A stretch of 64,000 nt of DNA from Flammeovirgaceae bacterium 311 (GTDB lineage Bacteria > Bacteroidota > Bacteroidia > Cytophagales > Cyclobacteriaceae), in the NCBI GenBank assembly GCA_000597885.1, contig CP004371.1, positions 2,000,501 to 2,064,500 of the forward strand, read 5' to 3'. Under the pieces are notes generated by a model. It worked only from the letters and a program-made list of their open reading frames with translations. It had not been told where the DNA came from and did not search any database. The position numbers and the translations under genes are program-made. This document shows, piece after piece, positions 25,599 to 33,909 of this stretch; position 1 is the stretch's first letter; each line of letters starts with the position of its first letter.

Positions 25599-26648
25599 CT
25601 AGAGAAAATCAACATCAATATTGAAAGGATATTTCATCAGGTACTGCAGGGCCACCTCAACTTTCATACCTTCAAAAAGTACCTTATATAGCAATTGGGT
25701 GATTGGCGCCCGCACCTTAAGATTTTCTGCCAGATTTTTCATGATCTGAACGGTATGAACACCCTCTGCTATTTCTTCCATAGAATTGAGGATTTCCTGC
25801 AGCGTTTCGCCCTGAGCCAGCCGGTAGCCTACTGTAAAATTACGACTGAGCTTACTGGTACAGGTAGCAACCAGGTCGCCCACCCCTGCAAGTCCAATAA
25901 AAGCATGCACATCGCCACCCAGGGCCCTGCCCAGGTAGATCATTTCTACCATGCCCCGGCTAATAAGCAGCGCCTGGGCATTAGAGCCCAGCCCAAGACC
26001 ACTAATGGCGCCAGATGCAATGGCAATGATGTTCTTAAGTATTCCGCAGAGCTCTACCCCTACCAGGTCGGGGCTGCCGTATACCTGAAAGCGATCGGTT
26101 CGCAGCAGCCGGATGCCTTCATTGATCACCTCCTTAAAATGGCTGGCAACTACAGTGGCTGCAGGCTGCTTTTGAATAAGTTCTGTAGCCAGATTAGGCC
26201 CTGCCAGGCAGCCAATCCGCACCACCACACTTTCTTCGCGAATTACCTCGCTCATGGTACGTATACAGCTTCTGTCAATCTTGAGCCCGTTATCGCGTGG
26301 GTCAACCTCTTTTGGCATGCAAATATCCAGGCCTTTGGAACCATGGATCAGGATATGGTAGGGATGCAGGAAGGGTGCCAGGTCCTGCATCATGCTCCTG
26401 AAGTTGGCAGAGGGCACAATGGGAAAGATTACATTGCAGCGGCCGGCCAGCTCCTTTAAATCATTGGTAGCCCTGATGCGGTTATGTAAGGGTTTACCTT
26501 TGTACGAATCGTGCTGCAGTATATGCTCTACCGACTCCAGACGACGGGCATAGAGCAGCACTTCATTTTTTTCTGCCAGCATGTTTGCCATGGCCAGACC
26601 AAAACTACCCGCTCCAATAACACCTATTACCTTATCGCCTTTGCCCAT
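25599..26648 (-). CDS. gpsA: NAD(P)-dependent glycerol-3-phosphate dehydrogenase
   Basis: 349 residues, standard length. Reduces dihydroxyacetone phosphate to sn-glycerol 3-phosphate for phospholipid synthesis; cytosolic. Seen: the dinucleotide fold VIGVIGAGSFGLAMANML (GxGxxG), FPIVPSANFRSMM, LIHGSKGLDI, GCLAGPNLATELIQKQPAAT, the catalytic-site VELCGILKNIIAIASGAISG with Lys, and LAGVGDLVATCTSKLSRNFT. Starts 13 bases after the plsB-like gene on the same strand, so the acceptor of the acyl chain and the enzyme that makes it are encoded together. Confidence 0.95.
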   Translation of the reverse strand: MGKGDKVIGVIGAGSFGLAMANMLAEKNEVLLYARRLESVEHILQHDSYKGKPLHNRIRATNDLKELAGRCNVIFPIVPSANFRSMMQDLAPFLHPYHILIHGSKGLDICMPKEVDPRDNGLKIDRSCIRTMSEVIREESVVVRIGCLAGPNLATELIQKQPAATVVASHFKEVINEGIRLLRTDRFQVYGSPDLVGVELCGILKNIIAIASGAISGLGLGSNAQALLISRGMVEMIYLGRALGGDVHAFIGLAGVGDLVATCTSKLSRNFTVGYRLAQGETLQEILNSMEEIAEGVHTVQIMKNLAENLKVRAPITQLLYKVLFEGMKVEVALQYLMKYPFNIDVDFL

Positions 26649-26661
26649 TATTTGCCCTTGC

Positions 26662-28362
26662 TCAGATATGTTGTTCCAGTTCGTAGCCTACCAGGCGATT
26701 GTGGTAGTAGAAAAGTGTATTCATGTCTTCAGTTGTGATATTACCCTTTTTGTTGCGCTTAAGGGTACGCTTGCTGTGGTACATCCCTACGCTCCGAACG
26801 CCGTAAGCAATTACCTTATCCACATCGCCGGTAAGCTTAGGATCTACATGCACCTTGTTCTGATGATACAGATTTACCACTGCATCGCGCAAACGTTCAA
26901 AGGTTTCTTTAAAATCCTGATAAGGGATTACCAACTCATCGTCCGATAGCCGCAACAGGCTGAATAAATCCAGCTTTTCGTATTTTTTCTGCAGCATTTC
27001 AAAAGCAACGAAAGCAACCAGGTGGCTGGGAAACACCCTGTTAATGCGGTGGTATTCTTTCACGATGGCATCGCTCAGCATGCGGGTGTACTCCTGCTCC
27101 CGCTGCTTATCCTTGGTTACCACGCCATTTGAGACAAAGTAATCACGGGTATCAATTAATTTACCGTTGTTATCGTAAGAGTGACCCTCATCATCAACAA
27201 AGTTGCCAAGCAGGTCCATGCCCCGGCCAATAGAAACCGAAATATCGGAGCCCCTGGTGAAGAACTTCACCAGAAACTTCAGGATTTTGTAGGAATTGCT
27301 GTACTTATCAGATTCAACGTAATAACGCTCCTGCCCCTTGATCTTGAGGTATTCGTTGATCAGGCTTGGAGCTTCCAGCACAAAATTGTAATTGATGGAT
27401 ACCGGAACAACAAAGATCTTTTTGGCATCCTTGGCACTGTGCTTCTGGTACATTTCCCGCTGTGCCTCCATGGCGCTGCTCAGCAGGCCCAGCTTCAGGC
27501 GTTTTTCCAGTTTACCTGAACGGGAGCGTGTACCACCCGGAAAAAACAGGCTATGGCAACCCTGCTGGATAGCCAGGCTGCTATAGGTTTTAAGCGCCTC
27601 CAGGTAGATTACGTTTTTCTTACGCCTGTCTACTTTGTAAGCACCTAGGCTGTTCATAAAATAAGCAATTACGCCTATGTTAAACAGGTTGAGGCCTGCT
27701 CCATAAATAAAAGGAGGCAAACCTAGTACGTGTATCACCCAGCCAATAAGGATAGAATCAAGGTTGCTGAAGTGAGTTGGCACCATCACCACTACCCCCC
27801 GCTGTGCAAGGGATCTGATGTGGTCGGTTTCGCCTGCAATATGAAGTTTATCCTGCAGGGTATACTGATTGCTCCAGAGCGAACCAAAGCCTTTCACACG
27901 CGATGCATTGAGCAAACGTGAAAAGCCAAAGGTGATGGCCCTGCGGGCAAAACGATAAGAGCTATGCTGAAAACTTCCGGCAATTTCTTCGGCATAGCGA
28001 TTGATAATGCTGCGGAGCAGCTCTTTTTCCTGCCCTGCTGTTTTCCCGTTTGTGTCGCTCGAAATATTTACCAGAATCCGCTGAACTTCCCCCCAGAACT
28101 GGGCATCATCTTCAGGATCTACTGCCCATGGGTTGCCCTTGATGCGTAGCTTTTCCCGGTGCAATGTGGTTTCCAGTTCTTCGACCAGGGCGGCCCTAGT
28201 GGGCTTGGCTTCCAGAATACGCTCTATGGAGGCTTCGGTAACTTCATCGATAAAGCTACGGCGGTTGCGGCTCAGTTGCATCACGGGCCAGTATTCGGCT
28301 CTGGCAATAAGCGGCTTATATGTCTTTTTGGTATACTCTATTGAGTCTGGCTTCGGCTGCAT
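26662..28362 (-). CDS. Glycerol-3-phosphate/lysophosphatidate acyltransferase, PlsB/PlsC family
   Basis: 566 residues. The acyltransferase block starts with VVMVPTHFSNLDSILIGWVI (HX4D catalytic pair, HFSNLD), then GAGLNLFNIGVIAYFMNSLG (block II), SLFFPGGTRSRSGKLEKRL (FPEG-type block III, here FPGGTRS) and FVVPVSINYNFVLEAPSL (block IV). Long helical N- and C-terminal regions of unknown role, as in Bacteroidota 1-acyl-glycerol-3-phosphate acyltransferases. Given its co-location with gpsA, acylation of glycerol 3-phosphate or its lyso product is the likely job. Membrane-associated at the inner leaflet. Confidence 0.88.
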   Translation of the reverse strand: MQPKPDSIEYTKKTYKPLIARAEYWPVMQLSRNRRSFIDEVTEASIERILEAKPTRAALVEELETTLHREKLRIKGNPWAVDPEDDAQFWGEVQRILVNISSDTNGKTAGQEKELLRSIINRYAEEIAGSFQHSSYRFARRAITFGFSRLLNASRVKGFGSLWSNQYTLQDKLHIAGETDHIRSLAQRGVVVMVPTHFSNLDSILIGWVIHVLGLPPFIYGAGLNLFNIGVIAYFMNSLGAYKVDRRKKNVIYLEALKTYSSLAIQQGCHSLFFPGGTRSRSGKLEKRLKLGLLSSAMEAQREMYQKHSAKDAKKIFVVPVSINYNFVLEAPSLINEYLKIKGQERYYVESDKYSNSYKILKFLVKFFTRGSDISVSIGRGMDLLGNFVDDEGHSYDNNGKLIDTRDYFVSNGVVTKDKQREQEYTRMLSDAIVKEYHRINRVFPSHLVAFVAFEMLQKKYEKLDLFSLLRLSDDELVIPYQDFKETFERLRDAVVNLYHQNKVHVDPKLTGDVDKVIAYGVRSVGMYHSKRTLKRNKKGNITTEDMNTLFYYHNRLVGYELEQHI

Positions 28363-28795
28363 ACAGCTTAAAAATATTTTTTAAGGGTAATGTCCAATTA
28401 TGTGTAACCCTTAAGCAAAGTAGTTCGCAATTTAGCAGGCCTTTTATTCATAAAAAAATTCCATCTGCTCCAGCCCCCTTATATTCTTTATGATTTAACT
28501 ACTGCGTTTATAATTGAAATAGAAGACGTTTTAATAAACCACTACAAAATTGAAATGTTAAGTGCTGATTAAGCGCTAATAATCCGGTCTGTTAAAACTG
28601 GCATCTCCTGCACTCGTAGAAATATACAATTTTTATAGAGTATTTTACCTATATCAGCATATTTTGTTCAATAATGCTGCTCCCCTCCGGCTCAGGCTGG
28701 CATCTTTTAATTGTATCCAAACCGGTATCCCTTCACTACAGGTAAAAATCAGTTTGAAGCCCTGATCTGCAGAGCGCTTGCCTAGGGCTTAACCC
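28363..28795. other. Intergenic region, nothing recognised
   Basis: About 430 bases between two reverse genes, partly AT-rich. No tRNA, recognisable repeat or convincing hairpin seen; promoter elements for the plsB-gpsA unit would be expected near 28370-28440 but no exact TAnnTTTG match stood out. Confidence 0.35.
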
Positions 28796-29578
28796 TCAGC
28801 TTAGCGGGCTTACTTCCTGCACCCTGATGGTGCCGCTTAGCCGGCCCTGCAGTTCCTGCCCCTCCAGGGACCACTGCAGCCGATTTCCCAGCCGCAAAGG
28901 ATCAAAGGCAACCCATAAGGCACTACTCCCTGCATTTTGATACAAAGCCACCTCTTGCTGCAGGCACAGCCGGGGCTCAGCCAGGGTGATATTGCCCCTT
29001 AAATTGATCTGCTGCCATTCCTGTATTGACAGGCTGATACAATAGTTACCCAAAGGCTGCGGGTAACGCCTGATAAGCCTGTTGGCAAAGGCTAAAAAAA
29101 CAGGAACCGGTTGTGCTACGCGCGATAGCAGGAAATCGGTATGATTACGCTGTTCATACACCACCAGGGCCATACTGCCTCTGTACCCCCACCAGACCCC
29201 CAGCAATCCTATGGCTGCACCGCTTAGTAAGCGATAAGGCATGGTAAAGGTATGCAGCAATGCCAGTAAGCACAAACTCGCCACAATTGCACCCCCAATG
29301 AGCGGCAGCCATAACTTTCTGTGCTCAAGCGACAATCGCTCTACATACTGCAGTGAAAATGCCCTGCTTTTACCTCTGTGTTTTATCTGAAGCGCATGCT
29401 CGCTTAGCAACGCCTGGTTAGCGGCGTCTCCCTCCCTAACCAGAGGGGTTCGGGCAATTAACTGGCTTACACGCTCCTGCTCTTTATATGGTTGTTGGTG
29501 GGCTTCCAAAACTAATCCCGGACTAGATGAGTATTTATACAAATATGAATAACGATTCTTCAAGTTTAACCGGTACAT
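28796..29578 (-). CDS. Membrane-anchored protein of unknown function
   Basis: 260 residues as read from ATG 29576-29578. Two adjoining hydrophobic helices at about 92-135 (LWLPLIGGAIVASLCLLALL and YRLLSGAAIGLLGVWWGY) separate a soluble N-terminal part from a C-terminal beta-rich domain (CISLSIQEWQQINLRG, GSSALWVAFDPLRLGN). No family recognised. The start codon overlaps that of the divergent K+ channel gene (shared CATG), which is improbable for two active promoters; TTG codons 13 and 24 (starting LYKYSS or LEAHQQ) are alternative starts and would free room for a promoter, where CATATTTG nearly matches TAnnTTTG. Confidence 0.6.
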   Translation of the reverse strand: MYRLNLKNRYSYLYKYSSSPGLVLEAHQQPYKEQERVSQLIARTPLVREGDAANQALLSEHALQIKHRGKSRAFSLQYVERLSLEHRKLWLPLIGGAIVASLCLLALLHTFTMPYRLLSGAAIGLLGVWWGYRGSMALVVYEQRNHTDFLLSRVAQPVPVFLAFANRLIRRYPQPLGNYCISLSIQEWQQINLRGNITLAEPRLCLQQEVALYQNAGSSALWVAFDPLRLGNRLQWSLEGQELQGRLSGTIRVQEVSPLS

Positions 29579-30701
29579 GAATTTTTTCTATTTCATTCTT
29601 GGGTCACTGATCATCATTTTTGTTGTAATTGACCTGATACTAACCACTTTTGCGCCCACAGGCTCTGGTGTGATTACCAATAAGCTGCGCAGATGGATGT
29701 GGAGCTTCTTTTTATTGGTTTCGGGCAGAAAAGGGAGCAGCTCTATCTTGAATTATGCCGGTCCGGTAACCGTGGTTACATGGTTATTTGGCTGGCTCAT
29801 CCTGCTTTGGCTGGGCAATTCACTTCTTTATATTTCCGATTCCGATTCTGTTGTAGCAGAATCCAATATGCGCAATACCACCTGGCAGGAGAAAATGTAT
29901 TTTACCAGCTACACCCTCTCTACCCTGGGCAGCGGGGAGTTTATACCCTATAAAACCGGGTGGCAGCTTTACAGCGGCTTTATCTCTTTTAGTGGTTTTA
30001 TTATTGTAACCATCGCTATAACGTACCTGTACAGTGTGGTTACCAACGATATTTACAGAAGAAAAGTAAGCCTGCAGATTTACCACACCGGTGGTACACC
30101 GCAGGAAATTCTGCTGCGCTTTTGGGATGGAGAAGGATTTAACCGGCTGAAAGACGAATTAACTGCTCTTGCAGAACAAATACTGGAGGTTGCGCAGAAC
30201 CACATGGCCTATCCGGTACTGCACAACTTTCATTCAACCCGCAGAGCGCAGAGCATGGAGTTGAACATTACCTGCCTGGACGAAGCACTGACTATTTTAC
30301 TACTGTACAAACCAAAAGAGGTAAAGCCAAGCCTGCCGGAACTATATGCCCTGCGCAGTGCCATTACCTTTTACCTGCAGACACTCCAGAATGCCTTTAT
30401 CACGCCTGCCAAGATAGGGCCACCTGCCCCGGATCTGGATCCCTTACTTGCAAACGATCTGCCCCTGCACGGAAGGCCATACCATGAATTAACCAATGAT
30501 GGCATTGAGCTTCGCAGAAAATTACTTTGCGGCTTACTGAACAGCCAGGGCTGGAACTGGGATGCAATTGAACATTACCAGTCCACTGATCCGCTAGATA
30601 ACTGGCTTACCACCATGCGGCGGCAACGTAAATATATATTTCCGGTCCCCAACAAGGATCAGGAAAAAAAAGAAGAGGAGGAACAGGTAAAAAAAGATTA
30701 A
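29577..30701 (+). CDS. Two-helix potassium-type ion channel with a large cytoplasmic tail
   Basis: 374 residues. Helix 1 at about 2-27 (FFYFILGSLIIIFVVIDLIL), a second hydrophobic stretch at about 60-85 (VTVVTWLFGWLILLWLGNSL), a pore helix and filter (KMYFTSYTLSTLGSGEFIPY) and an inner helix at about 138-160 (FISFSGFIIVTIAITYLYSV). The arrangement is that of pfam Ion_trans_2 channels, but the filter reads TLGSGEF instead of TVGYGD. The C-terminal 215 residues are soluble and helical with no RCK/TrkA signature, ending in a Lys/Glu tail. Ion selectivity is therefore uncertain. Its stop overlaps the mscL stop on the other strand by four bases. Confidence 0.75.
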   Translation: MNFFYFILGSLIIIFVVIDLILTTFAPTGSGVITNKLRRWMWSFFLLVSGRKGSSSILNYAGPVTVVTWLFGWLILLWLGNSLLYISDSDSVVAESNMRNTTWQEKMYFTSYTLSTLGSGEFIPYKTGWQLYSGFISFSGFIIVTIAITYLYSVVTNDIYRRKVSLQIYHTGGTPQEILLRFWDGEGFNRLKDELTALAEQILEVAQNHMAYPVLHNFHSTRRAQSMELNITCLDEALTILLLYKPKEVKPSLPELYALRSAITFYLQTLQNAFITPAKIGPPAPDLDPLLANDLPLHGRPYHELTNDGIELRRKLLCGLLNSQGWNWDAIEHYQSTDPLDNWLTTMRRQRKYIFPVPNKDQEKKEEEEQVKKD

Positions 30702-31141
30702 CCTGCCTTTGTATTCTGCTCTTTTATCAGATCACGTATTTCCGTAAGCAGTTGTATGTCTTTAGGCGTTTTTACTTCAGGATTTTTAGGATCTTCTGCC
30801 TGGTTTTTCCAGCTGTTCAGAAGTTTAACAAAAAAAAATACAATGATGGCAATGATCAGAAAGTCTGTCATGGCCTGAATGAACTCTCCGTATTTCACAA
30901 TAACGGCTTCTTCTACCACTTTACCTGTGGCATCTGCTTCTGCCGGCTTTAGTACCCACTGAAGGTGCTTGAAATCAAAATTTCCAACAATCATGCCCAG
31001 TGCAGGCATAATAACATACTGAACAAGTGAGTTAACAATTCTGGTAAATGCCGTACCGATAATGATACCAAATGCCAGATCTAACAGATTGCCTCTAACT
31101 GCAAATTCTTTAAAATCCTGCAGCAACGACTTTTTGGCCAT
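30698..31141 (-). CDS. mscL: Large-conductance mechanosensitive channel
   Basis: 147 residues. Opens under membrane tension in osmotic downshock to release solutes; homopentamer in the inner membrane. Seen: LLQDFKEFAVRGNLLDLAFG then IIIGTAFTRIVNSLVQYVIM (the conserved N-terminal amphipathic helix and first membrane helix), PALGMIVGNFDFKHLQW, KYGEFIQAMTDFLIIAIIVF (second helix), and the C-terminal bundle LLTEIRDLIKEQ. Its start lies 32 bases inside the 3' end of the upstream nuclease gene, so translation may be coupled. Confidence 0.96.
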   Translation of the reverse strand: MAKKSLLQDFKEFAVRGNLLDLAFGIIIGTAFTRIVNSLVQYVIMPALGMIVGNFDFKHLQWVLKPAEADATGKVVEEAVIVKYGEFIQAMTDFLIIAIIVFFFVKLLNSWKNQAEDPKNPEVKTPKDIQLLTEIRDLIKEQNTKAG

Positions 31142-32483
31142 AAGAAAAAACCTTTTGTACTGAATTCTTTAGCAGGAAACGCCGTAGTACAGCAGCAGCA
31201 TTTCCCGATTTTAGCGGATATACAGCATTGGTAGCCAGTTCTTCTTCCGTAAAGCTTTTTGTACTTCCTTCAAAGTATCCCCAGGCAACACCTCCCAGCT
31301 CATTTTCAAAAATGACCACCCGCTCATTTCCATAGCGTCCTTTGTCTACCAGCAACTTGCCTCCTGCGGGCGAACTCGTAGCAGAAATGGCTGCAAGCGC
31401 TCTTTTATTGTAAGTGTCTGTCTGCTCATTTCCCTGGCAGGCCTTCAGGCAGCTTGCCGGTGCACAATCTGTATTTTTAAAATTGCTGTACCGCCTGCAA
31501 AGAAAAAACTGATTGAGCAGTAGTCCTAACTTTTCCTGTGCAAGTTTGCGTGAAGCAAAAGGTCCCCACACTCCCTCATCGCTGCGGGCTACGCCCAGGT
31601 ACAAAAATCCGTCGCCCCCTTCCTGTGCTGTAATTTTCCAGCGCACAGGCGCAGCAGAAGCCGCCTTGTTATAAGCAGGCTTTTCTTTAAGAACTCTTTC
31701 ATTTGCCAGCAGTATTGCCAGCAGCTGGCTGCCGGTTTCTTCAAACCAAACGTCTTTAATATGGGGCATGATTGTTTTACCTACTTTACCAGCTTTATTC
31801 TTAAGATAAGAAACAGCCCTGCGCCGCAGGTTGGTAGTGCCTTCTATAAATATGGGCTTATCCTCGGCATCCAGCAGGTAAAGTACGCCTGCACGCTGGG
31901 GCACATCCTCCAGCTTAATACTTTTAAGCTTTTTATTTAACTGATCGAAGGGGCTGCCGGCGCTCACGAATCCATTTACCTGTTCTGTGCCTGCCTGCCG
32001 GAACATGATCTCCAGTAATTTTACGGTAGCCTCAGCATCTCCGGCAGCACGGTGGCGGGCACTGATGGAGATGCCCACATCTTCGCATAAGCGGCCCAGG
32101 CTGTAGCTTAGCTTGCCTGGCAGAAAATGCCTACTTAGTTTCACAGTGCACAGGCGGTCCCGCTCAAAAGGCAGTCCCAGCCGGGCAAATTCCTGGCGTA
32201 CAAAGTTATAATCGAACTGCACATTGTGGGCCACAAAGATACAATTGCGGGTTAACTGCTCTACCTGGGGGGCTATTTGCTCAAAAGCAGGAGCATCCTG
32301 CACCATTTCATCGGTAATGCCGGTTAACTGACTAATAAAAGGAGGAATAGGGATGCCGGGGTTCACCAATGAACTAAAACGCTCCAGTACCTGATGTCCA
32401 TCATGTACAAATATGGCTATTTCGGTAATTCTGCTCCAGTGAATCCCTCCCCCGGTAGTTTCTATATCTATAATCGCATACAT
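31110..32483 (-). CDS. DnaQ-like 3'-5' exonuclease fused to a GIY-YIG-like domain
   Basis: 457 residues. Residues 1-170 are a DEDDh exonuclease: AIIDIETTGGG (Exo I), FVAHNVQFDYNFVRQEF (Exo II), ARHRAAGDAEATVKLLE (Exo III, His and Asp). Residues about 195-280 resemble the GIY-YIG nuclease of UvrC/Cho, but the first motif reads GVLYLL and the second FIEGT in place of YIG, while the Arg-rich helix (NLRRRAVSYL) and the KPAYNKA asparagine are kept. The remainder (about 290-457) is a Cho/UvrC-like tail with two Cys pairs (CRRYSNFKNTDCAPASCLKAC). Likely DNA repair, acting on damaged strands. Overlaps mscL by 32 bases. Confidence 0.85.
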   Translation of the reverse strand: MYAIIDIETTGGGIHWSRITEIAIFVHDGHQVLERFSSLVNPGIPIPPFISQLTGITDEMVQDAPAFEQIAPQVEQLTRNCIFVAHNVQFDYNFVRQEFARLGLPFERDRLCTVKLSRHFLPGKLSYSLGRLCEDVGISISARHRAAGDAEATVKLLEIMFRQAGTEQVNGFVSAGSPFDQLNKKLKSIKLEDVPQRAGVLYLLDAEDKPIFIEGTTNLRRRAVSYLKNKAGKVGKTIMPHIKDVWFEETGSQLLAILLANERVLKEKPAYNKAASAAPVRWKITAQEGGDGFLYLGVARSDEGVWGPFASRKLAQEKLGLLLNQFFLCRRYSNFKNTDCAPASCLKACQGNEQTDTYNKRALAAISATSSPAGGKLLVDKGRYGNERVVIFENELGGVAWGYFEGSTKSFTEEELATNAVYPLKSGNAAAVLRRFLLKNSVQKVFSYGQKVVAAGF

Positions 32484-32601
32484 GCTCTGGCGAATTTAAG
32501 ACAAAAACACAGTTTTATCCTAAAAAATTTAGCACCTCCCCTTTTCCTGTATAAAATTTTTAGCTTTCTCTTAGTACCCATAACTCCTTCCGGCAGCAGC
32601 A

Positions 32602-32637
32602 GAGCAGGTATAAGCCTTTTACAACAGGCACCTGCTC
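32602..32637. other. Hairpin in the leader region of the universal stress gene
   Basis: Arms GAGCAGGT (32602-32609) and ACCTGCTC (32630-32637), extended by GCCT/AGGC after a 4-base bulge. No T run follows, so it is not an obvious terminator; 85 bases before the ATG of the stress protein gene. A role in mRNA control is conjecture. Confidence 0.35.
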
Positions 32638-32722
32638 AGGCCTTACTCTTGGCTAAGAATTTTAAGCTGTACCAGTAAACATTTGAACCCTTAGCCTACT
32701 TAATTAAAAAAATACAAGGGAT

Positions 32723-33553
32723 ATGACACTACGGAATTTACTGGTGCCAACAGATTTTTCTGATCATGCCCAACCCTCTCTTGCCTATGCACTGCTGCTT
32801 GCTAAAAAATTTGGTGCTACCGTATATGTACTGAACAGCTATTATGTACCCATCAATACTATAGAAACCGACTATGTAGTAGACCAGGCCCTCTGGCTGG
32901 AGCAAAGCAGGCAGCGGGCGCTGGAAGAAATGAAGCTGCTGGAGGAGCGCTCCCTGCTAAATTCCGGGGTTCATTACGAATGCCTGGTGCACCCAGGCCC
33001 TGCCATGAATGACATCAACTACACCATCAAGGAAAATAAAATTGACCTGGTGGTGATGGGTACTTATAAAACCAATGAGATGGAAGGCTTTTTTAGCAAT
33101 TTATATACCCAGGCCATTCGCCGTGCCAAAGCACCTGTTTTACTTATTCCTGAAGAGGCAAGCTTAACTTTACCAGCATCAATAGCCTTTGCCACAGACC
33201 TAAAGCCTCTTGAAAACCAGGAACCTGTTAAGAATTTAACAGCCATACTGTCAGATCTGGGTGTCTCTCTTACCCTCCTGCATGTACACCCGCCCGGAGA
33301 AACAATAAGCACTAAAAGAAGAGATAGACTCAGGAAGCTTCAGGATCAGTTTGCTGCTTTGAGGCCGCAGGTCAGATTGCTGGAGGCTGATGATGAGGAA
33401 GCAGGTATCCTGAATTTTACAGAAAGGGAAAAGCCTGACTGGCTAATGGCAGTTTCGCATCAATACGGTCTGCTGGAGGGAATTTTTCATAGCAGCCATA
33501 CCAAAAAAATAGCCCGGCATTCAAAGGTACCTCTGCTCGTTTCTCACGAGTAG
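32723..33553 (+). CDS. Universal stress protein with two tandem UspA domains
   Basis: 276 residues. Domain 1 (about 1-145): LRNLLVPTDFSDHAQPSLAY, IDLVVMGTYKTNEMEGFFSN, RAKAPVLLIPEE. Domain 2 (about 150-276): IAFATDLKPLENQE, SLTLLHVHPPGE, WLMAVSHQYGLLEGIFHSSH, KVPLLVSHE. Domain 1 has part of the ATP-binding G-x2-G-x9-GS/T pattern (MGTYKTNEMEGFFSN), domain 2 less so. Such proteins help cells survive starvation and stress by unclear mechanisms. The final codons sit in the left arm of a large hairpin. Confidence 0.9.
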   Translation: MTLRNLLVPTDFSDHAQPSLAYALLLAKKFGATVYVLNSYYVPINTIETDYVVDQALWLEQSRQRALEEMKLLEERSLLNSGVHYECLVHPGPAMNDINYTIKENKIDLVVMGTYKTNEMEGFFSNLYTQAIRRAKAPVLLIPEEASLTLPASIAFATDLKPLENQEPVKNLTAILSDLGVSLTLLHVHPPGETISTKRRDRLRKLQDQFAALRPQVRLLEADDEEAGILNFTEREKPDWLMAVSHQYGLLEGIFHSSHTKKIARHSKVPLLVSHE

Positions 33554-33574
33554 AGGTACACCTAATGCCGGGCT
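33511..33574 (+). terminator. Long imperfect hairpin spanning the stop codon of the universal stress gene
   Basis: Left arm 33511-33540 and right arm 33546-33574 pair over about 29 positions with a few mismatches and one bulge, around a 5-base loop (TTCTC). The stop codon (33551-33553) is in the right arm. A loose T-containing tail (GGATTTATG) follows. Likely transcription end and mRNA stabiliser. Confidence 0.65.
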
Positions 33575-33598
33575 GGATTTATGTATTAGCTAGTTTGT

Positions 33599-33805
33599 TT
33601 AGGTTGCATCTGCATCCTGATCTTCCTGCTTACCCTTTGGTGAAACACTCTTCTGGCGGGTAGCCGGTACTTCAGAGGTACCCATTCTATCGGTACGTAC
33701 ATTAGGCGCTTTTTCTCCTTTGGTATTAGGATTGATGCTATCCCTCAGTTCACCGCTTTTTACCTCTGATTCGTTCACGTGCTTGTCTCTGCCTGTGTTA
33801 CCCAT
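33599..33805 (-). CDS. Small hydrophilic protein, probably stress-related
   Basis: 68 residues, strongly charged and free of hydrophobic segments (GNTGRDKHVNESEVKSGELR; ATRQKSVSPKGKQEDQDADA). The composition is that of intrinsically disordered small stress proteins found singly in Bacteroidota; no defined family recognised. It is convergent with the universal stress gene, whose long hairpin lies between them. The call rests on a clean start in an AT-rich leader and on non-random composition. Confidence 0.55.
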   Translation of the reverse strand: MGNTGRDKHVNESEVKSGELRDSINPNTKGEKAPNVRTDRMGTSEVPATRQKSVSPKGKQEDQDADAT

Positions 33806-33909
33806 ATCTAAAAAATTTAAAGTTCAGTAATTCATTGTTCTTATAATCTAACTAGGAAAAAGGGGCCAGGGTTGCGCCGGTTCCTCATGAGCACCTCAGA
33901 ATTATCCTT

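Noticed and set aside
25695-26459. Forward open frame of 254 codons over gpsA
   Set aside because: Antisense to conserved GpsA motifs.
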